A stretch of 64,000 nt of DNA from Rhizobium sp. WYJ-E13 (GCF_018987265.1 NZ_CP076853.1:2790001-2854000), one strand, 5' to 3'; positions 19,624-28,433 are shown, counted from the stretch's first letter. Numbers and translations are program-made. The notes: generated by a model not told the origin, from the sequence alone.

Positions 19624-19913
19624 ATGGGCTTGGCCTCGGAAAGAACCCGGGTGCGAATCGATTCGGGAAAATCGCCGGGGGTCAGAAGGTGGATCGACGT
19701 GCCAAGCATCATCTGCTCCAAAGCATCCTGCAAACCGCCAAGCGTCAGCAATGTGCTGCCGGGCAGCGCGTCCACCAGAATATCCAGATCGCTATCCGGC
19801 CGATCCTCGCCACGGGCGACGGAGCCGAAGACACGCGGGTTTGCTGCATTGAAGCGTTTGGTCGCTTCCCGGATCGCCTGCCTGTTCTTTTCCAACACTT
19901 CCGACGGTCTCAT
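19620..19913 (-). CDS. mntA: MntA-family antitoxin nucleotidyltransferase
   Basis: A 97-aa minimal nucleotidyltransferase with an exact GSX10DXD motif: G30-S31, then D42-L-D44, in FGSVARGEDRPDSDLDILVD. In characterised pairs the antitoxin adds AMP to the Tyr of the HepT RX4HXY motif, and that Tyr is present in the partner. AGGAG lies upstream of the ATG. The pair sits between uraD and allA on the same strand as the ureide genes, 118 bp after uraD. Confidence 0.88.
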   Translation of the reverse strand: MRPSEVLEKNRQAIREATKRFNAANPRVFGSVARGEDRPDSDLDILVDALPGSTLLTLGGLQDALEQMMLGTSIHLLTPGDFPESIRTRVLSEAKPI

Positions 19914-20031
19914 CGTCGTATCACTCCTGATGCCGCAAATATAAGTGACGCGCTTGAAAGAGGAAAGAACTCACGCCTTCACCTGGCACCAGTGGCAAAG
20001 GCTGGCAGACTGGCATCAGCCGTATCGGTCA

Positions 20032-20529
20032 TCAGGTCCCCGGAAGCATGGATGTCAGGCGCAGCAGCGCAATCTTTTCGACCTCAGCTGCAGCAGTCAC
20101 GAATTCCTCGTCGCTGGTATTGTCGATCCGCTTTTCGAAAGCGGCAAGGATATCGTCCTTGTTCAGCCCCTTCACGGCGATGATGAAGGGAAAGCCGAAT
20201 TTCTGCGTATAGGCGAAGTTGAGTTCGGTGAAACGCGCGTGCTCCTCAGGGCTCAACCGATCGAGTCCGGCACCTGCCTGCTCCTTTTTGCTGTCTTCAG
20301 TCAGCTCACCCGATATCGCCAGCCGCCCGGCAAGATCGGGATGAGCGCGCAGGACGCCAAGGCGCTCCTCCTTGCTCGCCGCGCGAAAAATAGCGACGAG
20401 TTCCGTGTGCACACGATCCACGGTCAGCTTGTCGCCGACCAAGCCGTCGTCATAGGCCCGTTCTGCAATGAAGGGCGAATGCTCGAAGACACCGCCGAAG
20501 CGGGACACAAACTCACTGCGCGAAATCAT
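20032..20529 (-). CDS. uraD: OHCU decarboxylase
   Basis: A 165-aa helical enzyme that decarboxylates 2-oxo-4-hydroxy-4-carboxy-5-ureidoimidazoline to S-allantoin. It starts FVSRFGGVFEHSPFIAERAY, which holds the conserved catalytic His, and continues with LRAHPDLAGRL and LNFAYTQKFGFPFIIAVKG, the family hallmarks. Its start codon shares one base with the puuE stop (TGATG), so the two are coupled. Confidence 0.94.
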   Translation of the reverse strand: MISRSEFVSRFGGVFEHSPFIAERAYDDGLVGDKLTVDRVHTELVAIFRAASKEERLGVLRAHPDLAGRLAISGELTEDSKKEQAGAGLDRLSPEEHARFTELNFAYTQKFGFPFIIAVKGLNKDDILAAFEKRIDNTSDEEFVTAAAEVEKIALLRLTSMLPGT

Positions 20530-21452
20530 CAGATCGTTTCCGGCTTATGGTTCGCATGCCAGTGCTTCGCAATCTCGATCCGGCGCGGGATCCAGACCTT
20601 GTCGTGCTTCAGCACATATTCCATGAAGCGCTTGAGCGCCGCCGCACGTCCAGGCCGGCCGACGAGCCGGCAATGCAGGCCGACGGACATCATCTTCGGG
20701 CTGCCTTCCTTGCCCTCTTCATAAAGCGTGTCGAACGCATCCTTGAGGTAGGTGAAGAACTGGTCGCCGGAATTGAAGCCCTGCGGTGTCGCAAAGCGCA
20801 TGTCGTTGGTTTCGAGCGTATAGGGAATGATGAGGAAGGGATTTTCGTCGATGCCCTTCACCCAATAGGGAAGATCGTCGGCATAAGAATCGGAGGAATA
20901 AAGGAAACCGCCCTCCTCCTGAACCAGCCGCAGCGTATTGTCCGACGGCTTGCCCTGATACATCCCGTAAGGCCGCTCGCCCGTCAGTTCGGTGTGCAGC
21001 CGCACCGCTTCCATAATGTGCTTGCGCTCCAAATCTTCCGGAAAATCCTTGTATTCCAGCCAGCGATAGCCGTGGCTGGCAATCTCCCAGCCGGCTTCCT
21101 TCATGGCGGCGACGGCTTCCGGGTTGCGGGCCATGGCAAGCGTCACGCCGTAGACGGTCGCCTGCACCTTGAGGTCGGTGAAAAGACGCCAGAGCCGCCA
21201 GAAGCCGGCACGGGAGCCGTATTCATAGATCGACTCCATGTTGAGATTGCGCTGGTTCGGCCAGGGCTGCGCGCCGACGATTTCCGACAACAGGTTTTCC
21301 GAAGCCGGATCGCCGTCGAGGATGGAGCTCTCGCCACCCTCTTCGTAATTGATGACGAACTGCACGGCGACGCGCGCCTCGCCGGGCCACTTCGGATCGG
21401 GCGTCTTGCGCCCGTAACCGATGAGATTGCGCGCATAGGTCTCGGATACCAT
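20529..21452 (-). CDS. puuE: Allantoinase PuuE, polysaccharide-deacetylase type
   Basis: A 307-aa metal-independent allantoinase of the NodB-like deacetylase fold, converting allantoin to allantoate. It begins SETYARNLIGYGRKTPDPKW, followed by VAVQFVINYEEGGESSILDG and GWEIASHGYRWLEYKDF, the PuuE signatures. AAGGTGA stands five to six bases before the ATG at 21452; an in-frame TTG just upstream is less likely. It is a length match to PuuE and heads the ureide genes after the DUF1045 gene. Confidence 0.93.
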   Translation of the reverse strand: MVSETYARNLIGYGRKTPDPKWPGEARVAVQFVINYEEGGESSILDGDPASENLLSEIVGAQPWPNQRNLNMESIYEYGSRAGFWRLWRLFTDLKVQATVYGVTLAMARNPEAVAAMKEAGWEIASHGYRWLEYKDFPEDLERKHIMEAVRLHTELTGERPYGMYQGKPSDNTLRLVQEEGGFLYSSDSYADDLPYWVKGIDENPFLIIPYTLETNDMRFATPQGFNSGDQFFTYLKDAFDTLYEEGKEGSPKMMSVGLHCRLVGRPGRAAALKRFMEYVLKHDKVWIPRRIEIAKHWHANHKPETI

Positions 21453-21550
21453 CAAATCACCTTTTGAAAAGTCGGGTGAAACGGTAGCATCCGTGAGCGG
21501 AATGTCGAGGCGTAAAAGTGCTTAACTGGCCTTTTGCCCGAGGCGGCGCC

Positions 21551-22258
21551 TCAGGCGATCTTGCGGGCGCTCACCTTGCCCATCGGATGCAGCGAGTGCA
21601 CCCGGAACGGACCGCCGGCACCTTCCTCGATCATCAACGCGACATTCGAGACCGTCACCGGATCGACAAGCACCGGATCGAAGATCGATCGCAACGCCTG
21701 CTCGATGCGCGGCATGTCGACGGCGTTGACTGGACCCGTGACCGGCATATGGAAGCGGAATTCGTCCATCACATAAGGGTTGCCCCAGCGATGCAGGTTC
21801 GCGAATTGTGCAGCCGAAAGTCCGTCCGGATCGCTGCGCTCGATATCCGCCTCGGAGAGCGGCGCACGGAAACGGTCGAACTCCTGAACGATCGCCGAAG
21901 CCAAGTAGTGAACCTGGTCGCAGGGCCGGATCGGTGACAGGCTGTAGAAGGTCCCGAGGCGCGCAACTTCCAGACGCGGAATCTGGAAGGGCGAAAGCGT
22001 CCCACAGAATCGCATGAGGTCGCGCAAGAGTTGCGATTCGGAAACCTCGGATGAGAGGTGGAAAGGGGCCTTCAACACGCCATGGAACCCGTAGCGCCGC
22101 GGCACCGCCGTATGAAAGGCGATCTCATGGATACCGAGGCCGCGGATTGCCGGCGGCTCGACCATATCGCCTGAAAATACGTTGCGGCCAAGCCAATTGG
22201 CCGCCACATGCGAGAGCGGATCGCTCGCTGATGGCGTGAAGCAAATGGCATAGCGCAT
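21551..22258 (-). CDS. DUF1045 protein, 2H-phosphoesterase-like
   Basis: A 235-aa protein of the DUF1045 family. Two HxV/T-type motifs of the 2H phosphoesterase superfamily are visible, in YGFHGVLKAPFHL (about residues 56-68) and FRFHMPVTGPV (about 166-176). DUF1045 proteins are often found near phosphonate genes, where a cyclic-phosphodiesterase role has been proposed; here the neighbour is puuE, 99 bp downstream on the same strand. GGAGGAAATCGC precedes the ATG. Biochemical role unknown. Confidence 0.8.
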   Translation of the reverse strand: MRYAICFTPSASDPLSHVAANWLGRNVFSGDMVEPPAIRGLGIHEIAFHTAVPRRYGFHGVLKAPFHLSSEVSESQLLRDLMRFCGTLSPFQIPRLEVARLGTFYSLSPIRPCDQVHYLASAIVQEFDRFRAPLSEADIERSDPDGLSAAQFANLHRWGNPYVMDEFRFHMPVTGPVNAVDMPRIEQALRSIFDPVLVDPVTVSNVALMIEEGAGGPFRVHSLHPMGKVSARKIA

Positions 22259-22373
22259 GCGATTTCCTCCATCGGATGAAATGAGCGCGGATCACTCCCA
22301 GCGCTCGCGATGCGCAAGCAGATAGGTGATTTACATGACAGAATAACGAAGCGGAGCGGCTTCTAATTCACGT

Positions 22374-23561
22374 TTAACGTGAAGAGACTGCGATGTGGTT
22401 TGAAATTGCAAAGCTTTCCGGCAATAAAAAATCCGCGGGTGTATCGCTTGCAATGCATATTGCCGCCTCCGCCAACCGGTGCGCCAGTCCGAAGCTGACC
22501 TTGAAACCACCGGTCAGGGCAATGAGGTTGCGATTCGCAGGATGCGCGCCGACCATCGGATCGCGGTCGATCGCCTTTGGGCGCAAGCCGGCCCAGCGCT
22601 CGATGACAGGCGCAGCGCGCAGCGCGGGAACCATGTCGCGGGCGGCTTCGATCAGCGCGTCAAGCTGCTCGTCCGTGGAAAAGGGATCGGCGAAGCTGTT
22701 TTCGCTGGTGCTGCCGACTGCCACATGCCCACCCTCATGCGCGACGACATAAAGCCCGTCCCGAAAGATGGTCGGCAAAGCAGGATCGATATCGGCAGCA
22801 AGCAGCGCCGCCTGCCCTTTCACAGCTTGCCCGAGTGGTTTCTTCAGCCCCGGCGTCAGGTTCTCCAGGAGGGGAAAGGAGCGATAGCCCGCAGCAAGGA
22901 TGCAGCGCCCGAAGGCGACGGCTCCGCCCTCGATCGAGGCCATTCCGCGTGCCGGATCGACCCCTGTAATTTCCGTATTCTCCAGCACCCTCACATGGCG
23001 TGCCTTGCGCAGAAAGGCCGCCAAGGCGGCGGTGAGCAAACGAGGAGCAACGCGAGCGGCAAGCGTGTCATGCACGAAACCACTTTCGCCGGCCGCCGGA
23101 TCGATCCAGCCGTTACCCGGCGGCCGGTCCAGCACATGCCAGTGGAAACGCCGTTCCCCCGCCTTCCAATGGATCTCCGCATCCGCGGAATGGCCAAGTG
23201 CGATCTTGCGCAGATGCGGTTTCGTCAGGGGAATGAGCCGGCCGGAACGCCCGTAGCCGGCCGAAAGCCCCGTCGCCGCCTCGATGGCCGCAATCTCCGC
23301 TTCCAGGGAGATAAGCGCATCGAACTGAAACTGCTTCTTTGCAGACCAGCGGTCCGGCATATGCGGCATCAAAGCGCCGAGCAGTCCACCGCTTGCCCCG
23401 CTGCCGAGATAGCCGGCATCGACAAGCAGCGTTTCTATGCCGCGACGCTCGGCATGAACGGCCGCCCACAGTCCCATAATGCCGCCACCGACAATGAGGA
23501 GGTCGATCGATGATTGACCCGAGGCCGGGACGGGACTATCGGCTTTTTCCATGACAGACAT
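22374..23561 (-). CDS. FAD-dependent oxidoreductase, MnmC(o)-like
   Basis: A 395-aa DAO-type flavoprotein. The N-terminal dinucleotide site is DLLIVGGGIMGLWAAVHAER, followed by GSGASGGLLGALMPHMPDRW; the C-terminus has RWAGLRPKAIDRDPMVG. It resembles the oxidase half of MnmC, which converts cmnm5s2U34 of tRNA to nm5s2U34. The divergent neighbour encodes the methyltransferase half, supporting this role. ATG codons at 23561 and 23552 are both possible; the second overlaps the ATG of the neighbour within the tetranucleotide CATG. A generic amine or glycine oxidase is the alternative. Confidence 0.75.
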   Translation of the reverse strand: MSVMEKADSPVPASGQSSIDLLIVGGGIMGLWAAVHAERRGIETLLVDAGYLGSGASGGLLGALMPHMPDRWSAKKQFQFDALISLEAEIAAIEAATGLSAGYGRSGRLIPLTKPHLRKIALGHSADAEIHWKAGERRFHWHVLDRPPGNGWIDPAAGESGFVHDTLAARVAPRLLTAALAAFLRKARHVRVLENTEITGVDPARGMASIEGGAVAFGRCILAAGYRSFPLLENLTPGLKKPLGQAVKGQAALLAADIDPALPTIFRDGLYVVAHEGGHVAVGSTSENSFADPFSTDEQLDALIEAARDMVPALRAAPVIERWAGLRPKAIDRDPMVGAHPANRNLIALTGGFKVSFGLAHRLAEAAICIASDTPADFLLPESFAISNHIAVSSR

Positions 23562-24270
23562 CAATCCCGATCAGATCGGCGCGGGCAAGCCGCAGCCCCT
23601 CGAATGGCGCGACGGCGATATGCCCTATTCGACCGCCTTTGGCGACCATTTTTATTGCCAGACCGACGGGCGGCTGGAATGCGGCCACGTCTTCCTCGCC
23701 GGAAACGGCCTGCCCGAACGATGGAATGGCCGCTCGACCTTCCTCATCGGCGAACTCGGCTTCGGCACCGGGCTGAATTTTTCAGAGACCTGGCGACAAT
23801 GGAAGCTCTACCGCCAGCCGGGCCAGCATCTGCATTTCATGTCGTTCGAGCTCTATCCGATGCGCCGGGAGGAAATCGACCGTGCGCTGGCTCACTGGCC
23901 TGAAATCGATGCCGAACGACAGGCTCTGGCCGCCGCGTGGCCGGACACGCCCGAGGGTATCGTCTCTCTCGATTTGGGCAGTCAGACCAGGCTCAGTGTT
24001 GTCTGCGGCCGCGCAGTCGATGGCGTCGCTGCAGCGGCTCACGGATTCGATGCCTGGTATCTCGACGGCTTCGCGCCATCGCGCAACAGCGATATGTGGT
24101 CGGAAGAACTGATGCGCCTCGTCTGCGAAAAGACTGCATCACGCGGAAGCTTCGCGACCTATGCCGCAGCGGGCTTCGTGCGCCGCAATCTCGCGGGCGC
24201 CGGCTTCGTTGTCGAGCGGCGCAAAGGCTTTGCCGGCAAGCGGGAAATGCTCTGCGGCGTCAAGCCTTAG
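23551..24270 (+). CDS. mnmD: tRNA (mnm5s2U34) methyltransferase, MnmD-like
   Basis: A 239-aa class I methyltransferase of the DUF752 type that would methylate the aminomethyl group of nm5s2U34 in tRNA. The SAM-binding loop is LIGELGFGTGLNFSETW (about residues 67-83) and the catalytic/substrate segment is WYLDGFAPSRNSDMW. This corresponds to the N-terminal domain of E. coli MnmC; here it is a stand-alone protein, with the oxidase domain encoded divergently. No strong Shine-Dalgarno is seen. Confidence 0.85.
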   Translation: MTDINPDQIGAGKPQPLEWRDGDMPYSTAFGDHFYCQTDGRLECGHVFLAGNGLPERWNGRSTFLIGELGFGTGLNFSETWRQWKLYRQPGQHLHFMSFELYPMRREEIDRALAHWPEIDAERQALAAAWPDTPEGIVSLDLGSQTRLSVVCGRAVDGVAAAAHGFDAWYLDGFAPSRNSDMWSEELMRLVCEKTASRGSFATYAAAGFVRRNLAGAGFVVERRKGFAGKREMLCGVKP

Positions 24271-24328
24271 AGCAATCCCAGCAAAAGTGCATAGCGATTT
24301 TGCGTCCGGAATTGCGTAAAAACAAAGA
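24271..24328 (+). repeat. Interspersed repeat, copy A
   Basis: A 58-bp intergenic sequence just after the mnmD stop, with the core ATTTTGCGTCC and AATTGCGTAA. It aligns to 38394-38451 without gaps, about three quarters identical. The core resembles a short repeat I recall as common between genes in rhizobial genomes. Confidence 0.6.
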
Positions 24329-24333
24329 GATAG

Positions 24334-24369
24334 AGCATTTCCCGTGATTCGAAGAAGAACGGAAATGCT
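24334..24369. terminator. Inverted repeat between convergent genes
   Basis: Perfect 9-bp arms AGCATTTCC and GGAAATGCT flank an 18-nt loop, ending at the stop of the hybrid kinase gene. It lies between two convergent genes and may act as a shared 3' end, or it may be part of the neighbouring repeat element. Confidence 0.4.
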
Positions 24370-27300
24370 TTAGTATCCGGAGCGGCCCGGCTGCAATTCA
24401 CCGCGGCCAAGCCACTGACGGATCTTGTCCTCCAGAAGTTCCGGGCTGATCGGCTTGGACATGTAGTCGTCCATGCCCGCATCGAGGCAGAGTTCCCGGT
24501 CGCTTTCCAGCGCGTGCGCCGTCACGCCGATAACAGGCACGCGATACCCCTGGCCCTGTTCCTTCTGGCGGATCAGTTTCGTCGCCTGATGGCCGTTCAT
24601 GACGGGCATGGAAACGTCCATCATGATGAGGCGCGGCGTATGCCGTTCCCAGGCTTCCACAGCCTCCTCCCCGTTGTTGACGACGAGGAAGGAAAGCCCG
24701 GTTCCCTGCAGGATCTGCGTGAAGACGATCTGGTTGACTTCGTTGTCTTCGGCCACGAGGACATCGACGAATTCGGCCGCCCGCTTCTTCGGAGCAGGTG
24801 TCGGCGCCAGCAGTGGTACCGCCTCCGCTTCCTTCTGCAGCCGCATGATCTCGGTCTCGGAAGCCTGTTTGACGCGGCTTGCCCGCACCACCTCGACGAC
24901 CGTATTGCGCATCACATTGGCGCGGGCCGGCTTCATCAGATGCGCATGGCCGTTCAGCGCCGCGAACTCCTTCTCCGTGCCGGAAATATCCATCGAGGTC
25001 AGGAAGATGATCGGCAGGTCTACGAAGCGGCTGTCGGCGCGCAGACGGCGCGCGACCTCGGCGCCGTTCATGTCAGGCATATGATAATCGAGCACGACGG
25101 CATCGACCTTGATGCCGAGATCGGCAGCAGCCTCCAGAATGGCAAAGCCGGTGGCGCCACCTTCCGCGGCAACGCCATCGAAGCCCCAGAGGCTCAGCTG
25201 TTCGGTCAGGATACGGCGATTGACCTCGTTGTCGTCGATGACGAGGATACGCGCACCCTGCACATTGATCGGCAGCGGTTTCTGCTCGATGCGGGCGGCG
25301 GCAACCGCGAAAGGCAGTTTGACGGTGAAGACCGAGCCCTTGCCCCATTCGCTTTCGACATTGATATAGCCGCCGAAAAGATCGACGAGGCCGGCCGTGA
25401 TTGCGAGGCCCAGGCCCGTGCCTTCATGCCGCCGGGTCGATGACGAATCGACCTGTGAGAACTTGTCGAAGACCGTTTCCACCCTCTCGGTCGGAATGCC
25501 GATGCCGGTGTCCTCGATGCGCAGGTTGATCATGACCTCGCCGCCTGCAGACGGCTCGAAACTGATATCCACGAAGACGTGCCCGCGCTCGGTGAATTTC
25601 ACCGCGTTGCCGACGAGATTGGTCACGATCTGGCGGAAGCGCCCCGCATCGCCGATGACAGCCGCTGGCAGATCAGGGGCGGCTCGAACCAACAGTTCGA
25701 TATTTTTCTCCGCCGCAGGCGAAGACAGCAGCGTCGCGACATCCTCGACAGCCTCCACCAGATCAAAAGCAGATTTGCGCAGTTTCATCTGGCCGGCATC
25801 GATCTTCGAGAAATCGAGGATGTCGTTGATGATCGTCAAGAGCGCATTGCCCGACTTGACGATGATGTCGACGAAGGTCTTCTGGCGGGTATCGAGATTG
25901 GTCTTGGCGAGCAGTTCCGCCATGCCGAGCACCCCGTTCATCGGCGTGCGGATCTCATGGCTCATATTGGCGAGGAATTCGGACTTGGCGCGGTCGGCGG
26001 CCTCGGCACGCGACAGAAGCTGCGTCAGCTCCTCCTCACGCTGCTTGAGTTCGGTCACGTCGGTAAACAGCGCCACCCAGTGCTGCCGCTCGCTGATAGT
26101 GGCTTCCATGTTCACCCAGCGCTCGCCGCCGACGTGGAAAACGGTGGAGATCGGCTGGCGCGCAGCGATATTGGCACGCCACTCCTCCAGCGTTTCGACC
26201 GCCTTGTCGTGGAAATCGCCGCGATTGGCGCAGAACTGGAAGAGATCGATCCAGCCCCGGCCAACGTCCGTCAGCTCGGCCGGAATGCGCAGCACGTCGG
26301 CAAGCCCGTCATTGGAAAGCTTGATCACGCCGTCCTGGACGATCGCAAGTCCCTGCGACATGGCATGTGTCGCATCGCGCATCATCTCGCCGAGACTTTC
26401 AAGCGCTGCGCGCGCCTCATGGATTTCCTGCTCGCGCGCACGTACGGCGGAAATATCGGAATAGGTCAGCAGGATACGGTTGCTGGAAATGCGCCTGGAA
26501 TCGAAGATGACCGATTTTCCGGCAGCCCAGTCGAGCTCGATCGGCTCCGGATTGATTGCCTCGAAAAGCCCCTTGCGAAATGCGTAGATCTCTTCCGGCG
26601 TTTGCGTCTCACCGTAGCGGCCGAGCTCGTAATTGCGCTTGATGACATCGATGAACGGCCGCCCATCGAAGCGATCGTCGAGCGGCAGTTCCCAGATGCT
26701 GTAGAACTCGTCGTTAACGTAGAGAATGGTGTGATCATTATCGAGGATCAGCACGCCGACCGGCAGCGAACGCAGAATGCTCTCGATTTCCTGATGCAGC
26801 AGTTCTTCCTGCTCACGCGCCTCGATCAATTCCTTTTCGCGCGCTTTCAGCGGCGTGATGTCGGAGAAGGAACCGACGACATAACGCTTGCCGTCAGGCG
26901 TCACGACCCGGTTGACACGGGAGATCACCTGGAAGATTTCCCCGTCGGTATTCGGCAGGGTGCTCTCGATCTCGGTCAGCACGCCGTTTTCCAGCGCCTG
27001 CAGGTTTTCCTGGTAGATCGCCTCGCCTGCCTCCTGCCCGAAGATATCGTGCTCAGTCAGACCAAGCGCCTTGGAACGGGCATAGCCGGTGAAGGTCTCG
27101 TAATACTGGTTGGCATAGACCAGCCGGTGATCTTCGTCGCGCACGAAGGCAGCAACCGGAAGATCCTCCATGATGGTGCGCAGTAGGTCGCGCTCGCGCA
27201 CGCTTTCATGCCATGCCGTCTCGCCGGCCGGCGCAGACTTGCTGCCGTCTGGCGCAGACCTGCTGCCATCTGGCGCATACCTGCTGCCCCCGCGATAGGC

Positions 27301-27783
27301 GGCGTTGACGATCAGCGGGCGGCCGTCTTCGGCGAAGATGCCGATCGGATGATCGAGATTTTCCAGCGCCTTGCGGATACGGCCGAGGTCGGCGGCGATC
27401 GTATCCGCAACGTCGGGAATCGCACGGCGCGTTTCGCGCGCATCGAAGATGCCAAGCACATAGGCTCGGTCCTGCGAGGGCGAAAAGCTCTCGATCAGCA
27501 CCCGTTCATGGCTGAGTCCCGCGGCATCGAAGGCGATGGCGCTCTCTTCCGTGCCAAAAACCAGCGCACGGCGTTCGCGGTCCTCACGTTCTTCTTCTTC
27601 CGGCCGGTCGAAGAGTTCACGGCTGCGCCGGCCGATGAAATCGGAGATCTCGCGGCCGAAGAAGCGGGCATAGGCCTCGTTGACGGCAACATAGCGGAGT
27701 TCGCTGTTTTTGACATAGGCCGGGGTATCCAGATCAGCGATCCGGCGGCAGGCCAGCTCCAAGAGTTCCCCGGTAGAAATCAA
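24370..27783 (-). CDS. PAS-rich hybrid sensor histidine kinase with two receivers
   Basis: A 1137-aa signalling protein without evident membrane segments. Several PAS domains fill about residues 10-580. The dimerisation/phosphoacceptor segment SEFLANMSHEIRTPMNGVLG has its His near residue 607, and the ATPase domain follows (NLVGNAVKFTERG, DTGIGI, GTGLGLAIT). Receiver 1 (about 850-965, Asp in VVLDYHMPDMNG) and receiver 2 (about 1000-1120, Asp in MMDVSMPVMNG) both keep the phosphoacceptor. The frame starts at a TTG with GGGAG upstream. A 21-bp triple repeat is inserted between PAS domains. No HPt domain is seen, so phosphotransfer must involve another protein. Confidence 0.88.
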   Translation of the reverse strand: MISTGELLELACRRIADLDTPAYVKNSELRYVAVNEAYARFFGREISDFIGRRSRELFDRPEEEEREDRERRALVFGTEESAIAFDAAGLSHERVLIESFSPSQDRAYVLGIFDARETRRAIPDVADTIAADLGRIRKALENLDHPIGIFAEDGRPLIVNAAYRGGSRYAPDGSRSAPDGSKSAPAGETAWHESVRERDLLRTIMEDLPVAAFVRDEDHRLVYANQYYETFTGYARSKALGLTEHDIFGQEAGEAIYQENLQALENGVLTEIESTLPNTDGEIFQVISRVNRVVTPDGKRYVVGSFSDITPLKAREKELIEAREQEELLHQEIESILRSLPVGVLILDNDHTILYVNDEFYSIWELPLDDRFDGRPFIDVIKRNYELGRYGETQTPEEIYAFRKGLFEAINPEPIELDWAAGKSVIFDSRRISSNRILLTYSDISAVRAREQEIHEARAALESLGEMMRDATHAMSQGLAIVQDGVIKLSNDGLADVLRIPAELTDVGRGWIDLFQFCANRGDFHDKAVETLEEWRANIAARQPISTVFHVGGERWVNMEATISERQHWVALFTDVTELKQREEELTQLLSRAEAADRAKSEFLANMSHEIRTPMNGVLGMAELLAKTNLDTRQKTFVDIIVKSGNALLTIINDILDFSKIDAGQMKLRKSAFDLVEAVEDVATLLSSPAAEKNIELLVRAAPDLPAAVIGDAGRFRQIVTNLVGNAVKFTERGHVFVDISFEPSAGGEVMINLRIEDTGIGIPTERVETVFDKFSQVDSSSTRRHEGTGLGLAITAGLVDLFGGYINVESEWGKGSVFTVKLPFAVAAARIEQKPLPINVQGARILVIDDNEVNRRILTEQLSLWGFDGVAAEGGATGFAILEAAADLGIKVDAVVLDYHMPDMNGAEVARRLRADSRFVDLPIIFLTSMDISGTEKEFAALNGHAHLMKPARANVMRNTVVEVVRASRVKQASETEIMRLQKEAEAVPLLAPTPAPKKRAAEFVDVLVAEDNEVNQIVFTQILQGTGLSFLVVNNGEEAVEAWERHTPRLIMMDVSMPVMNGHQATKLIRQKEQGQGYRVPVIGVTAHALESDRELCLDAGMDDYMSKPISPELLEDKIRQWLGRGELQPGRSGY
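27230..27292 (-). repeat. Three in-frame 21-bp tandem repeats inside the kinase gene
   Basis: Units at 27230-27250, 27251-27271 and 27272-27292 differ by only a few bases. They encode three copies of a seven-residue unit of the form (Y/S)APDGS(R/K), in a linker between PAS domains. Confidence 0.85.
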
Positions 27784-28106
27784 AAAATCTTCACTCCCGC
27801 AATGAATGAAATATCTCTTAGAACAACTCTAACACCAAGGCCTTTAACAAGCTGTTAACCATAAAATTCCGCAGGCAAAAATTCCAAGCCGGCTCATGAA
27901 GTTGGTGGATGACGGTGACAACAAAGGCTTGCACGGGGCTGACATAGTCAGAAGGTCATGGGGAAAATGCCGCCAGCCCAATTCAGGAGCGGCAAGTATG
28001 GAGAAAATTTAATCCCGGCACGGCTTGCGCGACCATGAACGCGCCGCGATCGGAGCGGATTCTGGCAATGGCTTCAATGACAAGCCTACCACGAAAGGAA
28101 TTCGAC
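27784..28106. other. Intergenic 323 bp between divergent genes
   Basis: This is the upstream region of both the hybrid kinase (minus) and the secreted Tyr/Pro-rich protein (plus). It is AT-richer next to the kinase start. No RNA gene, repeat or clear operator is visible. Confidence 0.5.
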
Positions 28107-28433
28107 ATGTCCGTTCTTCATAAGACAGTGGCGGCGGGCCTGATTGCACTGACATTCGCCGGTGCCTCACTGGCAACGGCCGATACCGCAAACGCCCGGC
28201 CGCACGATGCCTTCTGGGGCGGTGTTGCCGGCGGCGTCATCGGCGGCGTTGTAGGTGGAGCGATTGCCTCGCGTCCCGCTTACCCTGGACCCTACGCCTA
28301 TTATCCACGGCCTTATGCCTATTATCCGGCCTATCCCGCATACCCTGCCTATTACGGTCCGCGCTTCTGCCATCCCGAATGGCGCTATGACCGTTGGGGC
28401 GAGCCCTATCGCATCGAGGTCTGCAGGCGCTGA
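28107..28433 (+). CDS. Secreted glycine-zipper, Tyr/Pro-rich small protein
   Basis: A 108-aa protein with a signal peptide (MSVLHKTVAAGLIALTFAGA to about residue 30, cleavage near TANA-RP). A glycine-zipper stretch GGVAGGVIGGVVGGAIAS follows, and then a low-complexity region of YYP and YPAY repeats, ending in a Cys-containing WRYDRWGEPYRIEVCRR. The pattern recurs in small rhizobial exported proteins. Membrane or surface association is likely; function is unknown. AAGGA is eight bases before the ATG at 28107. Confidence 0.72.
   Translation: MSVLHKTVAAGLIALTFAGASLATADTANARPHDAFWGGVAGGVIGGVVGGAIASRPAYPGPYAYYPRPYAYYPAYPAYPAYYGPRFCHPEWRYDRWGEPYRIEVCRR

Noticed and set aside
25579..27186. 535-aa open frame on the plus strand
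   Set aside because: Antisense to the PAS and kinase domains of the hybrid kinase, which are unmistakable.
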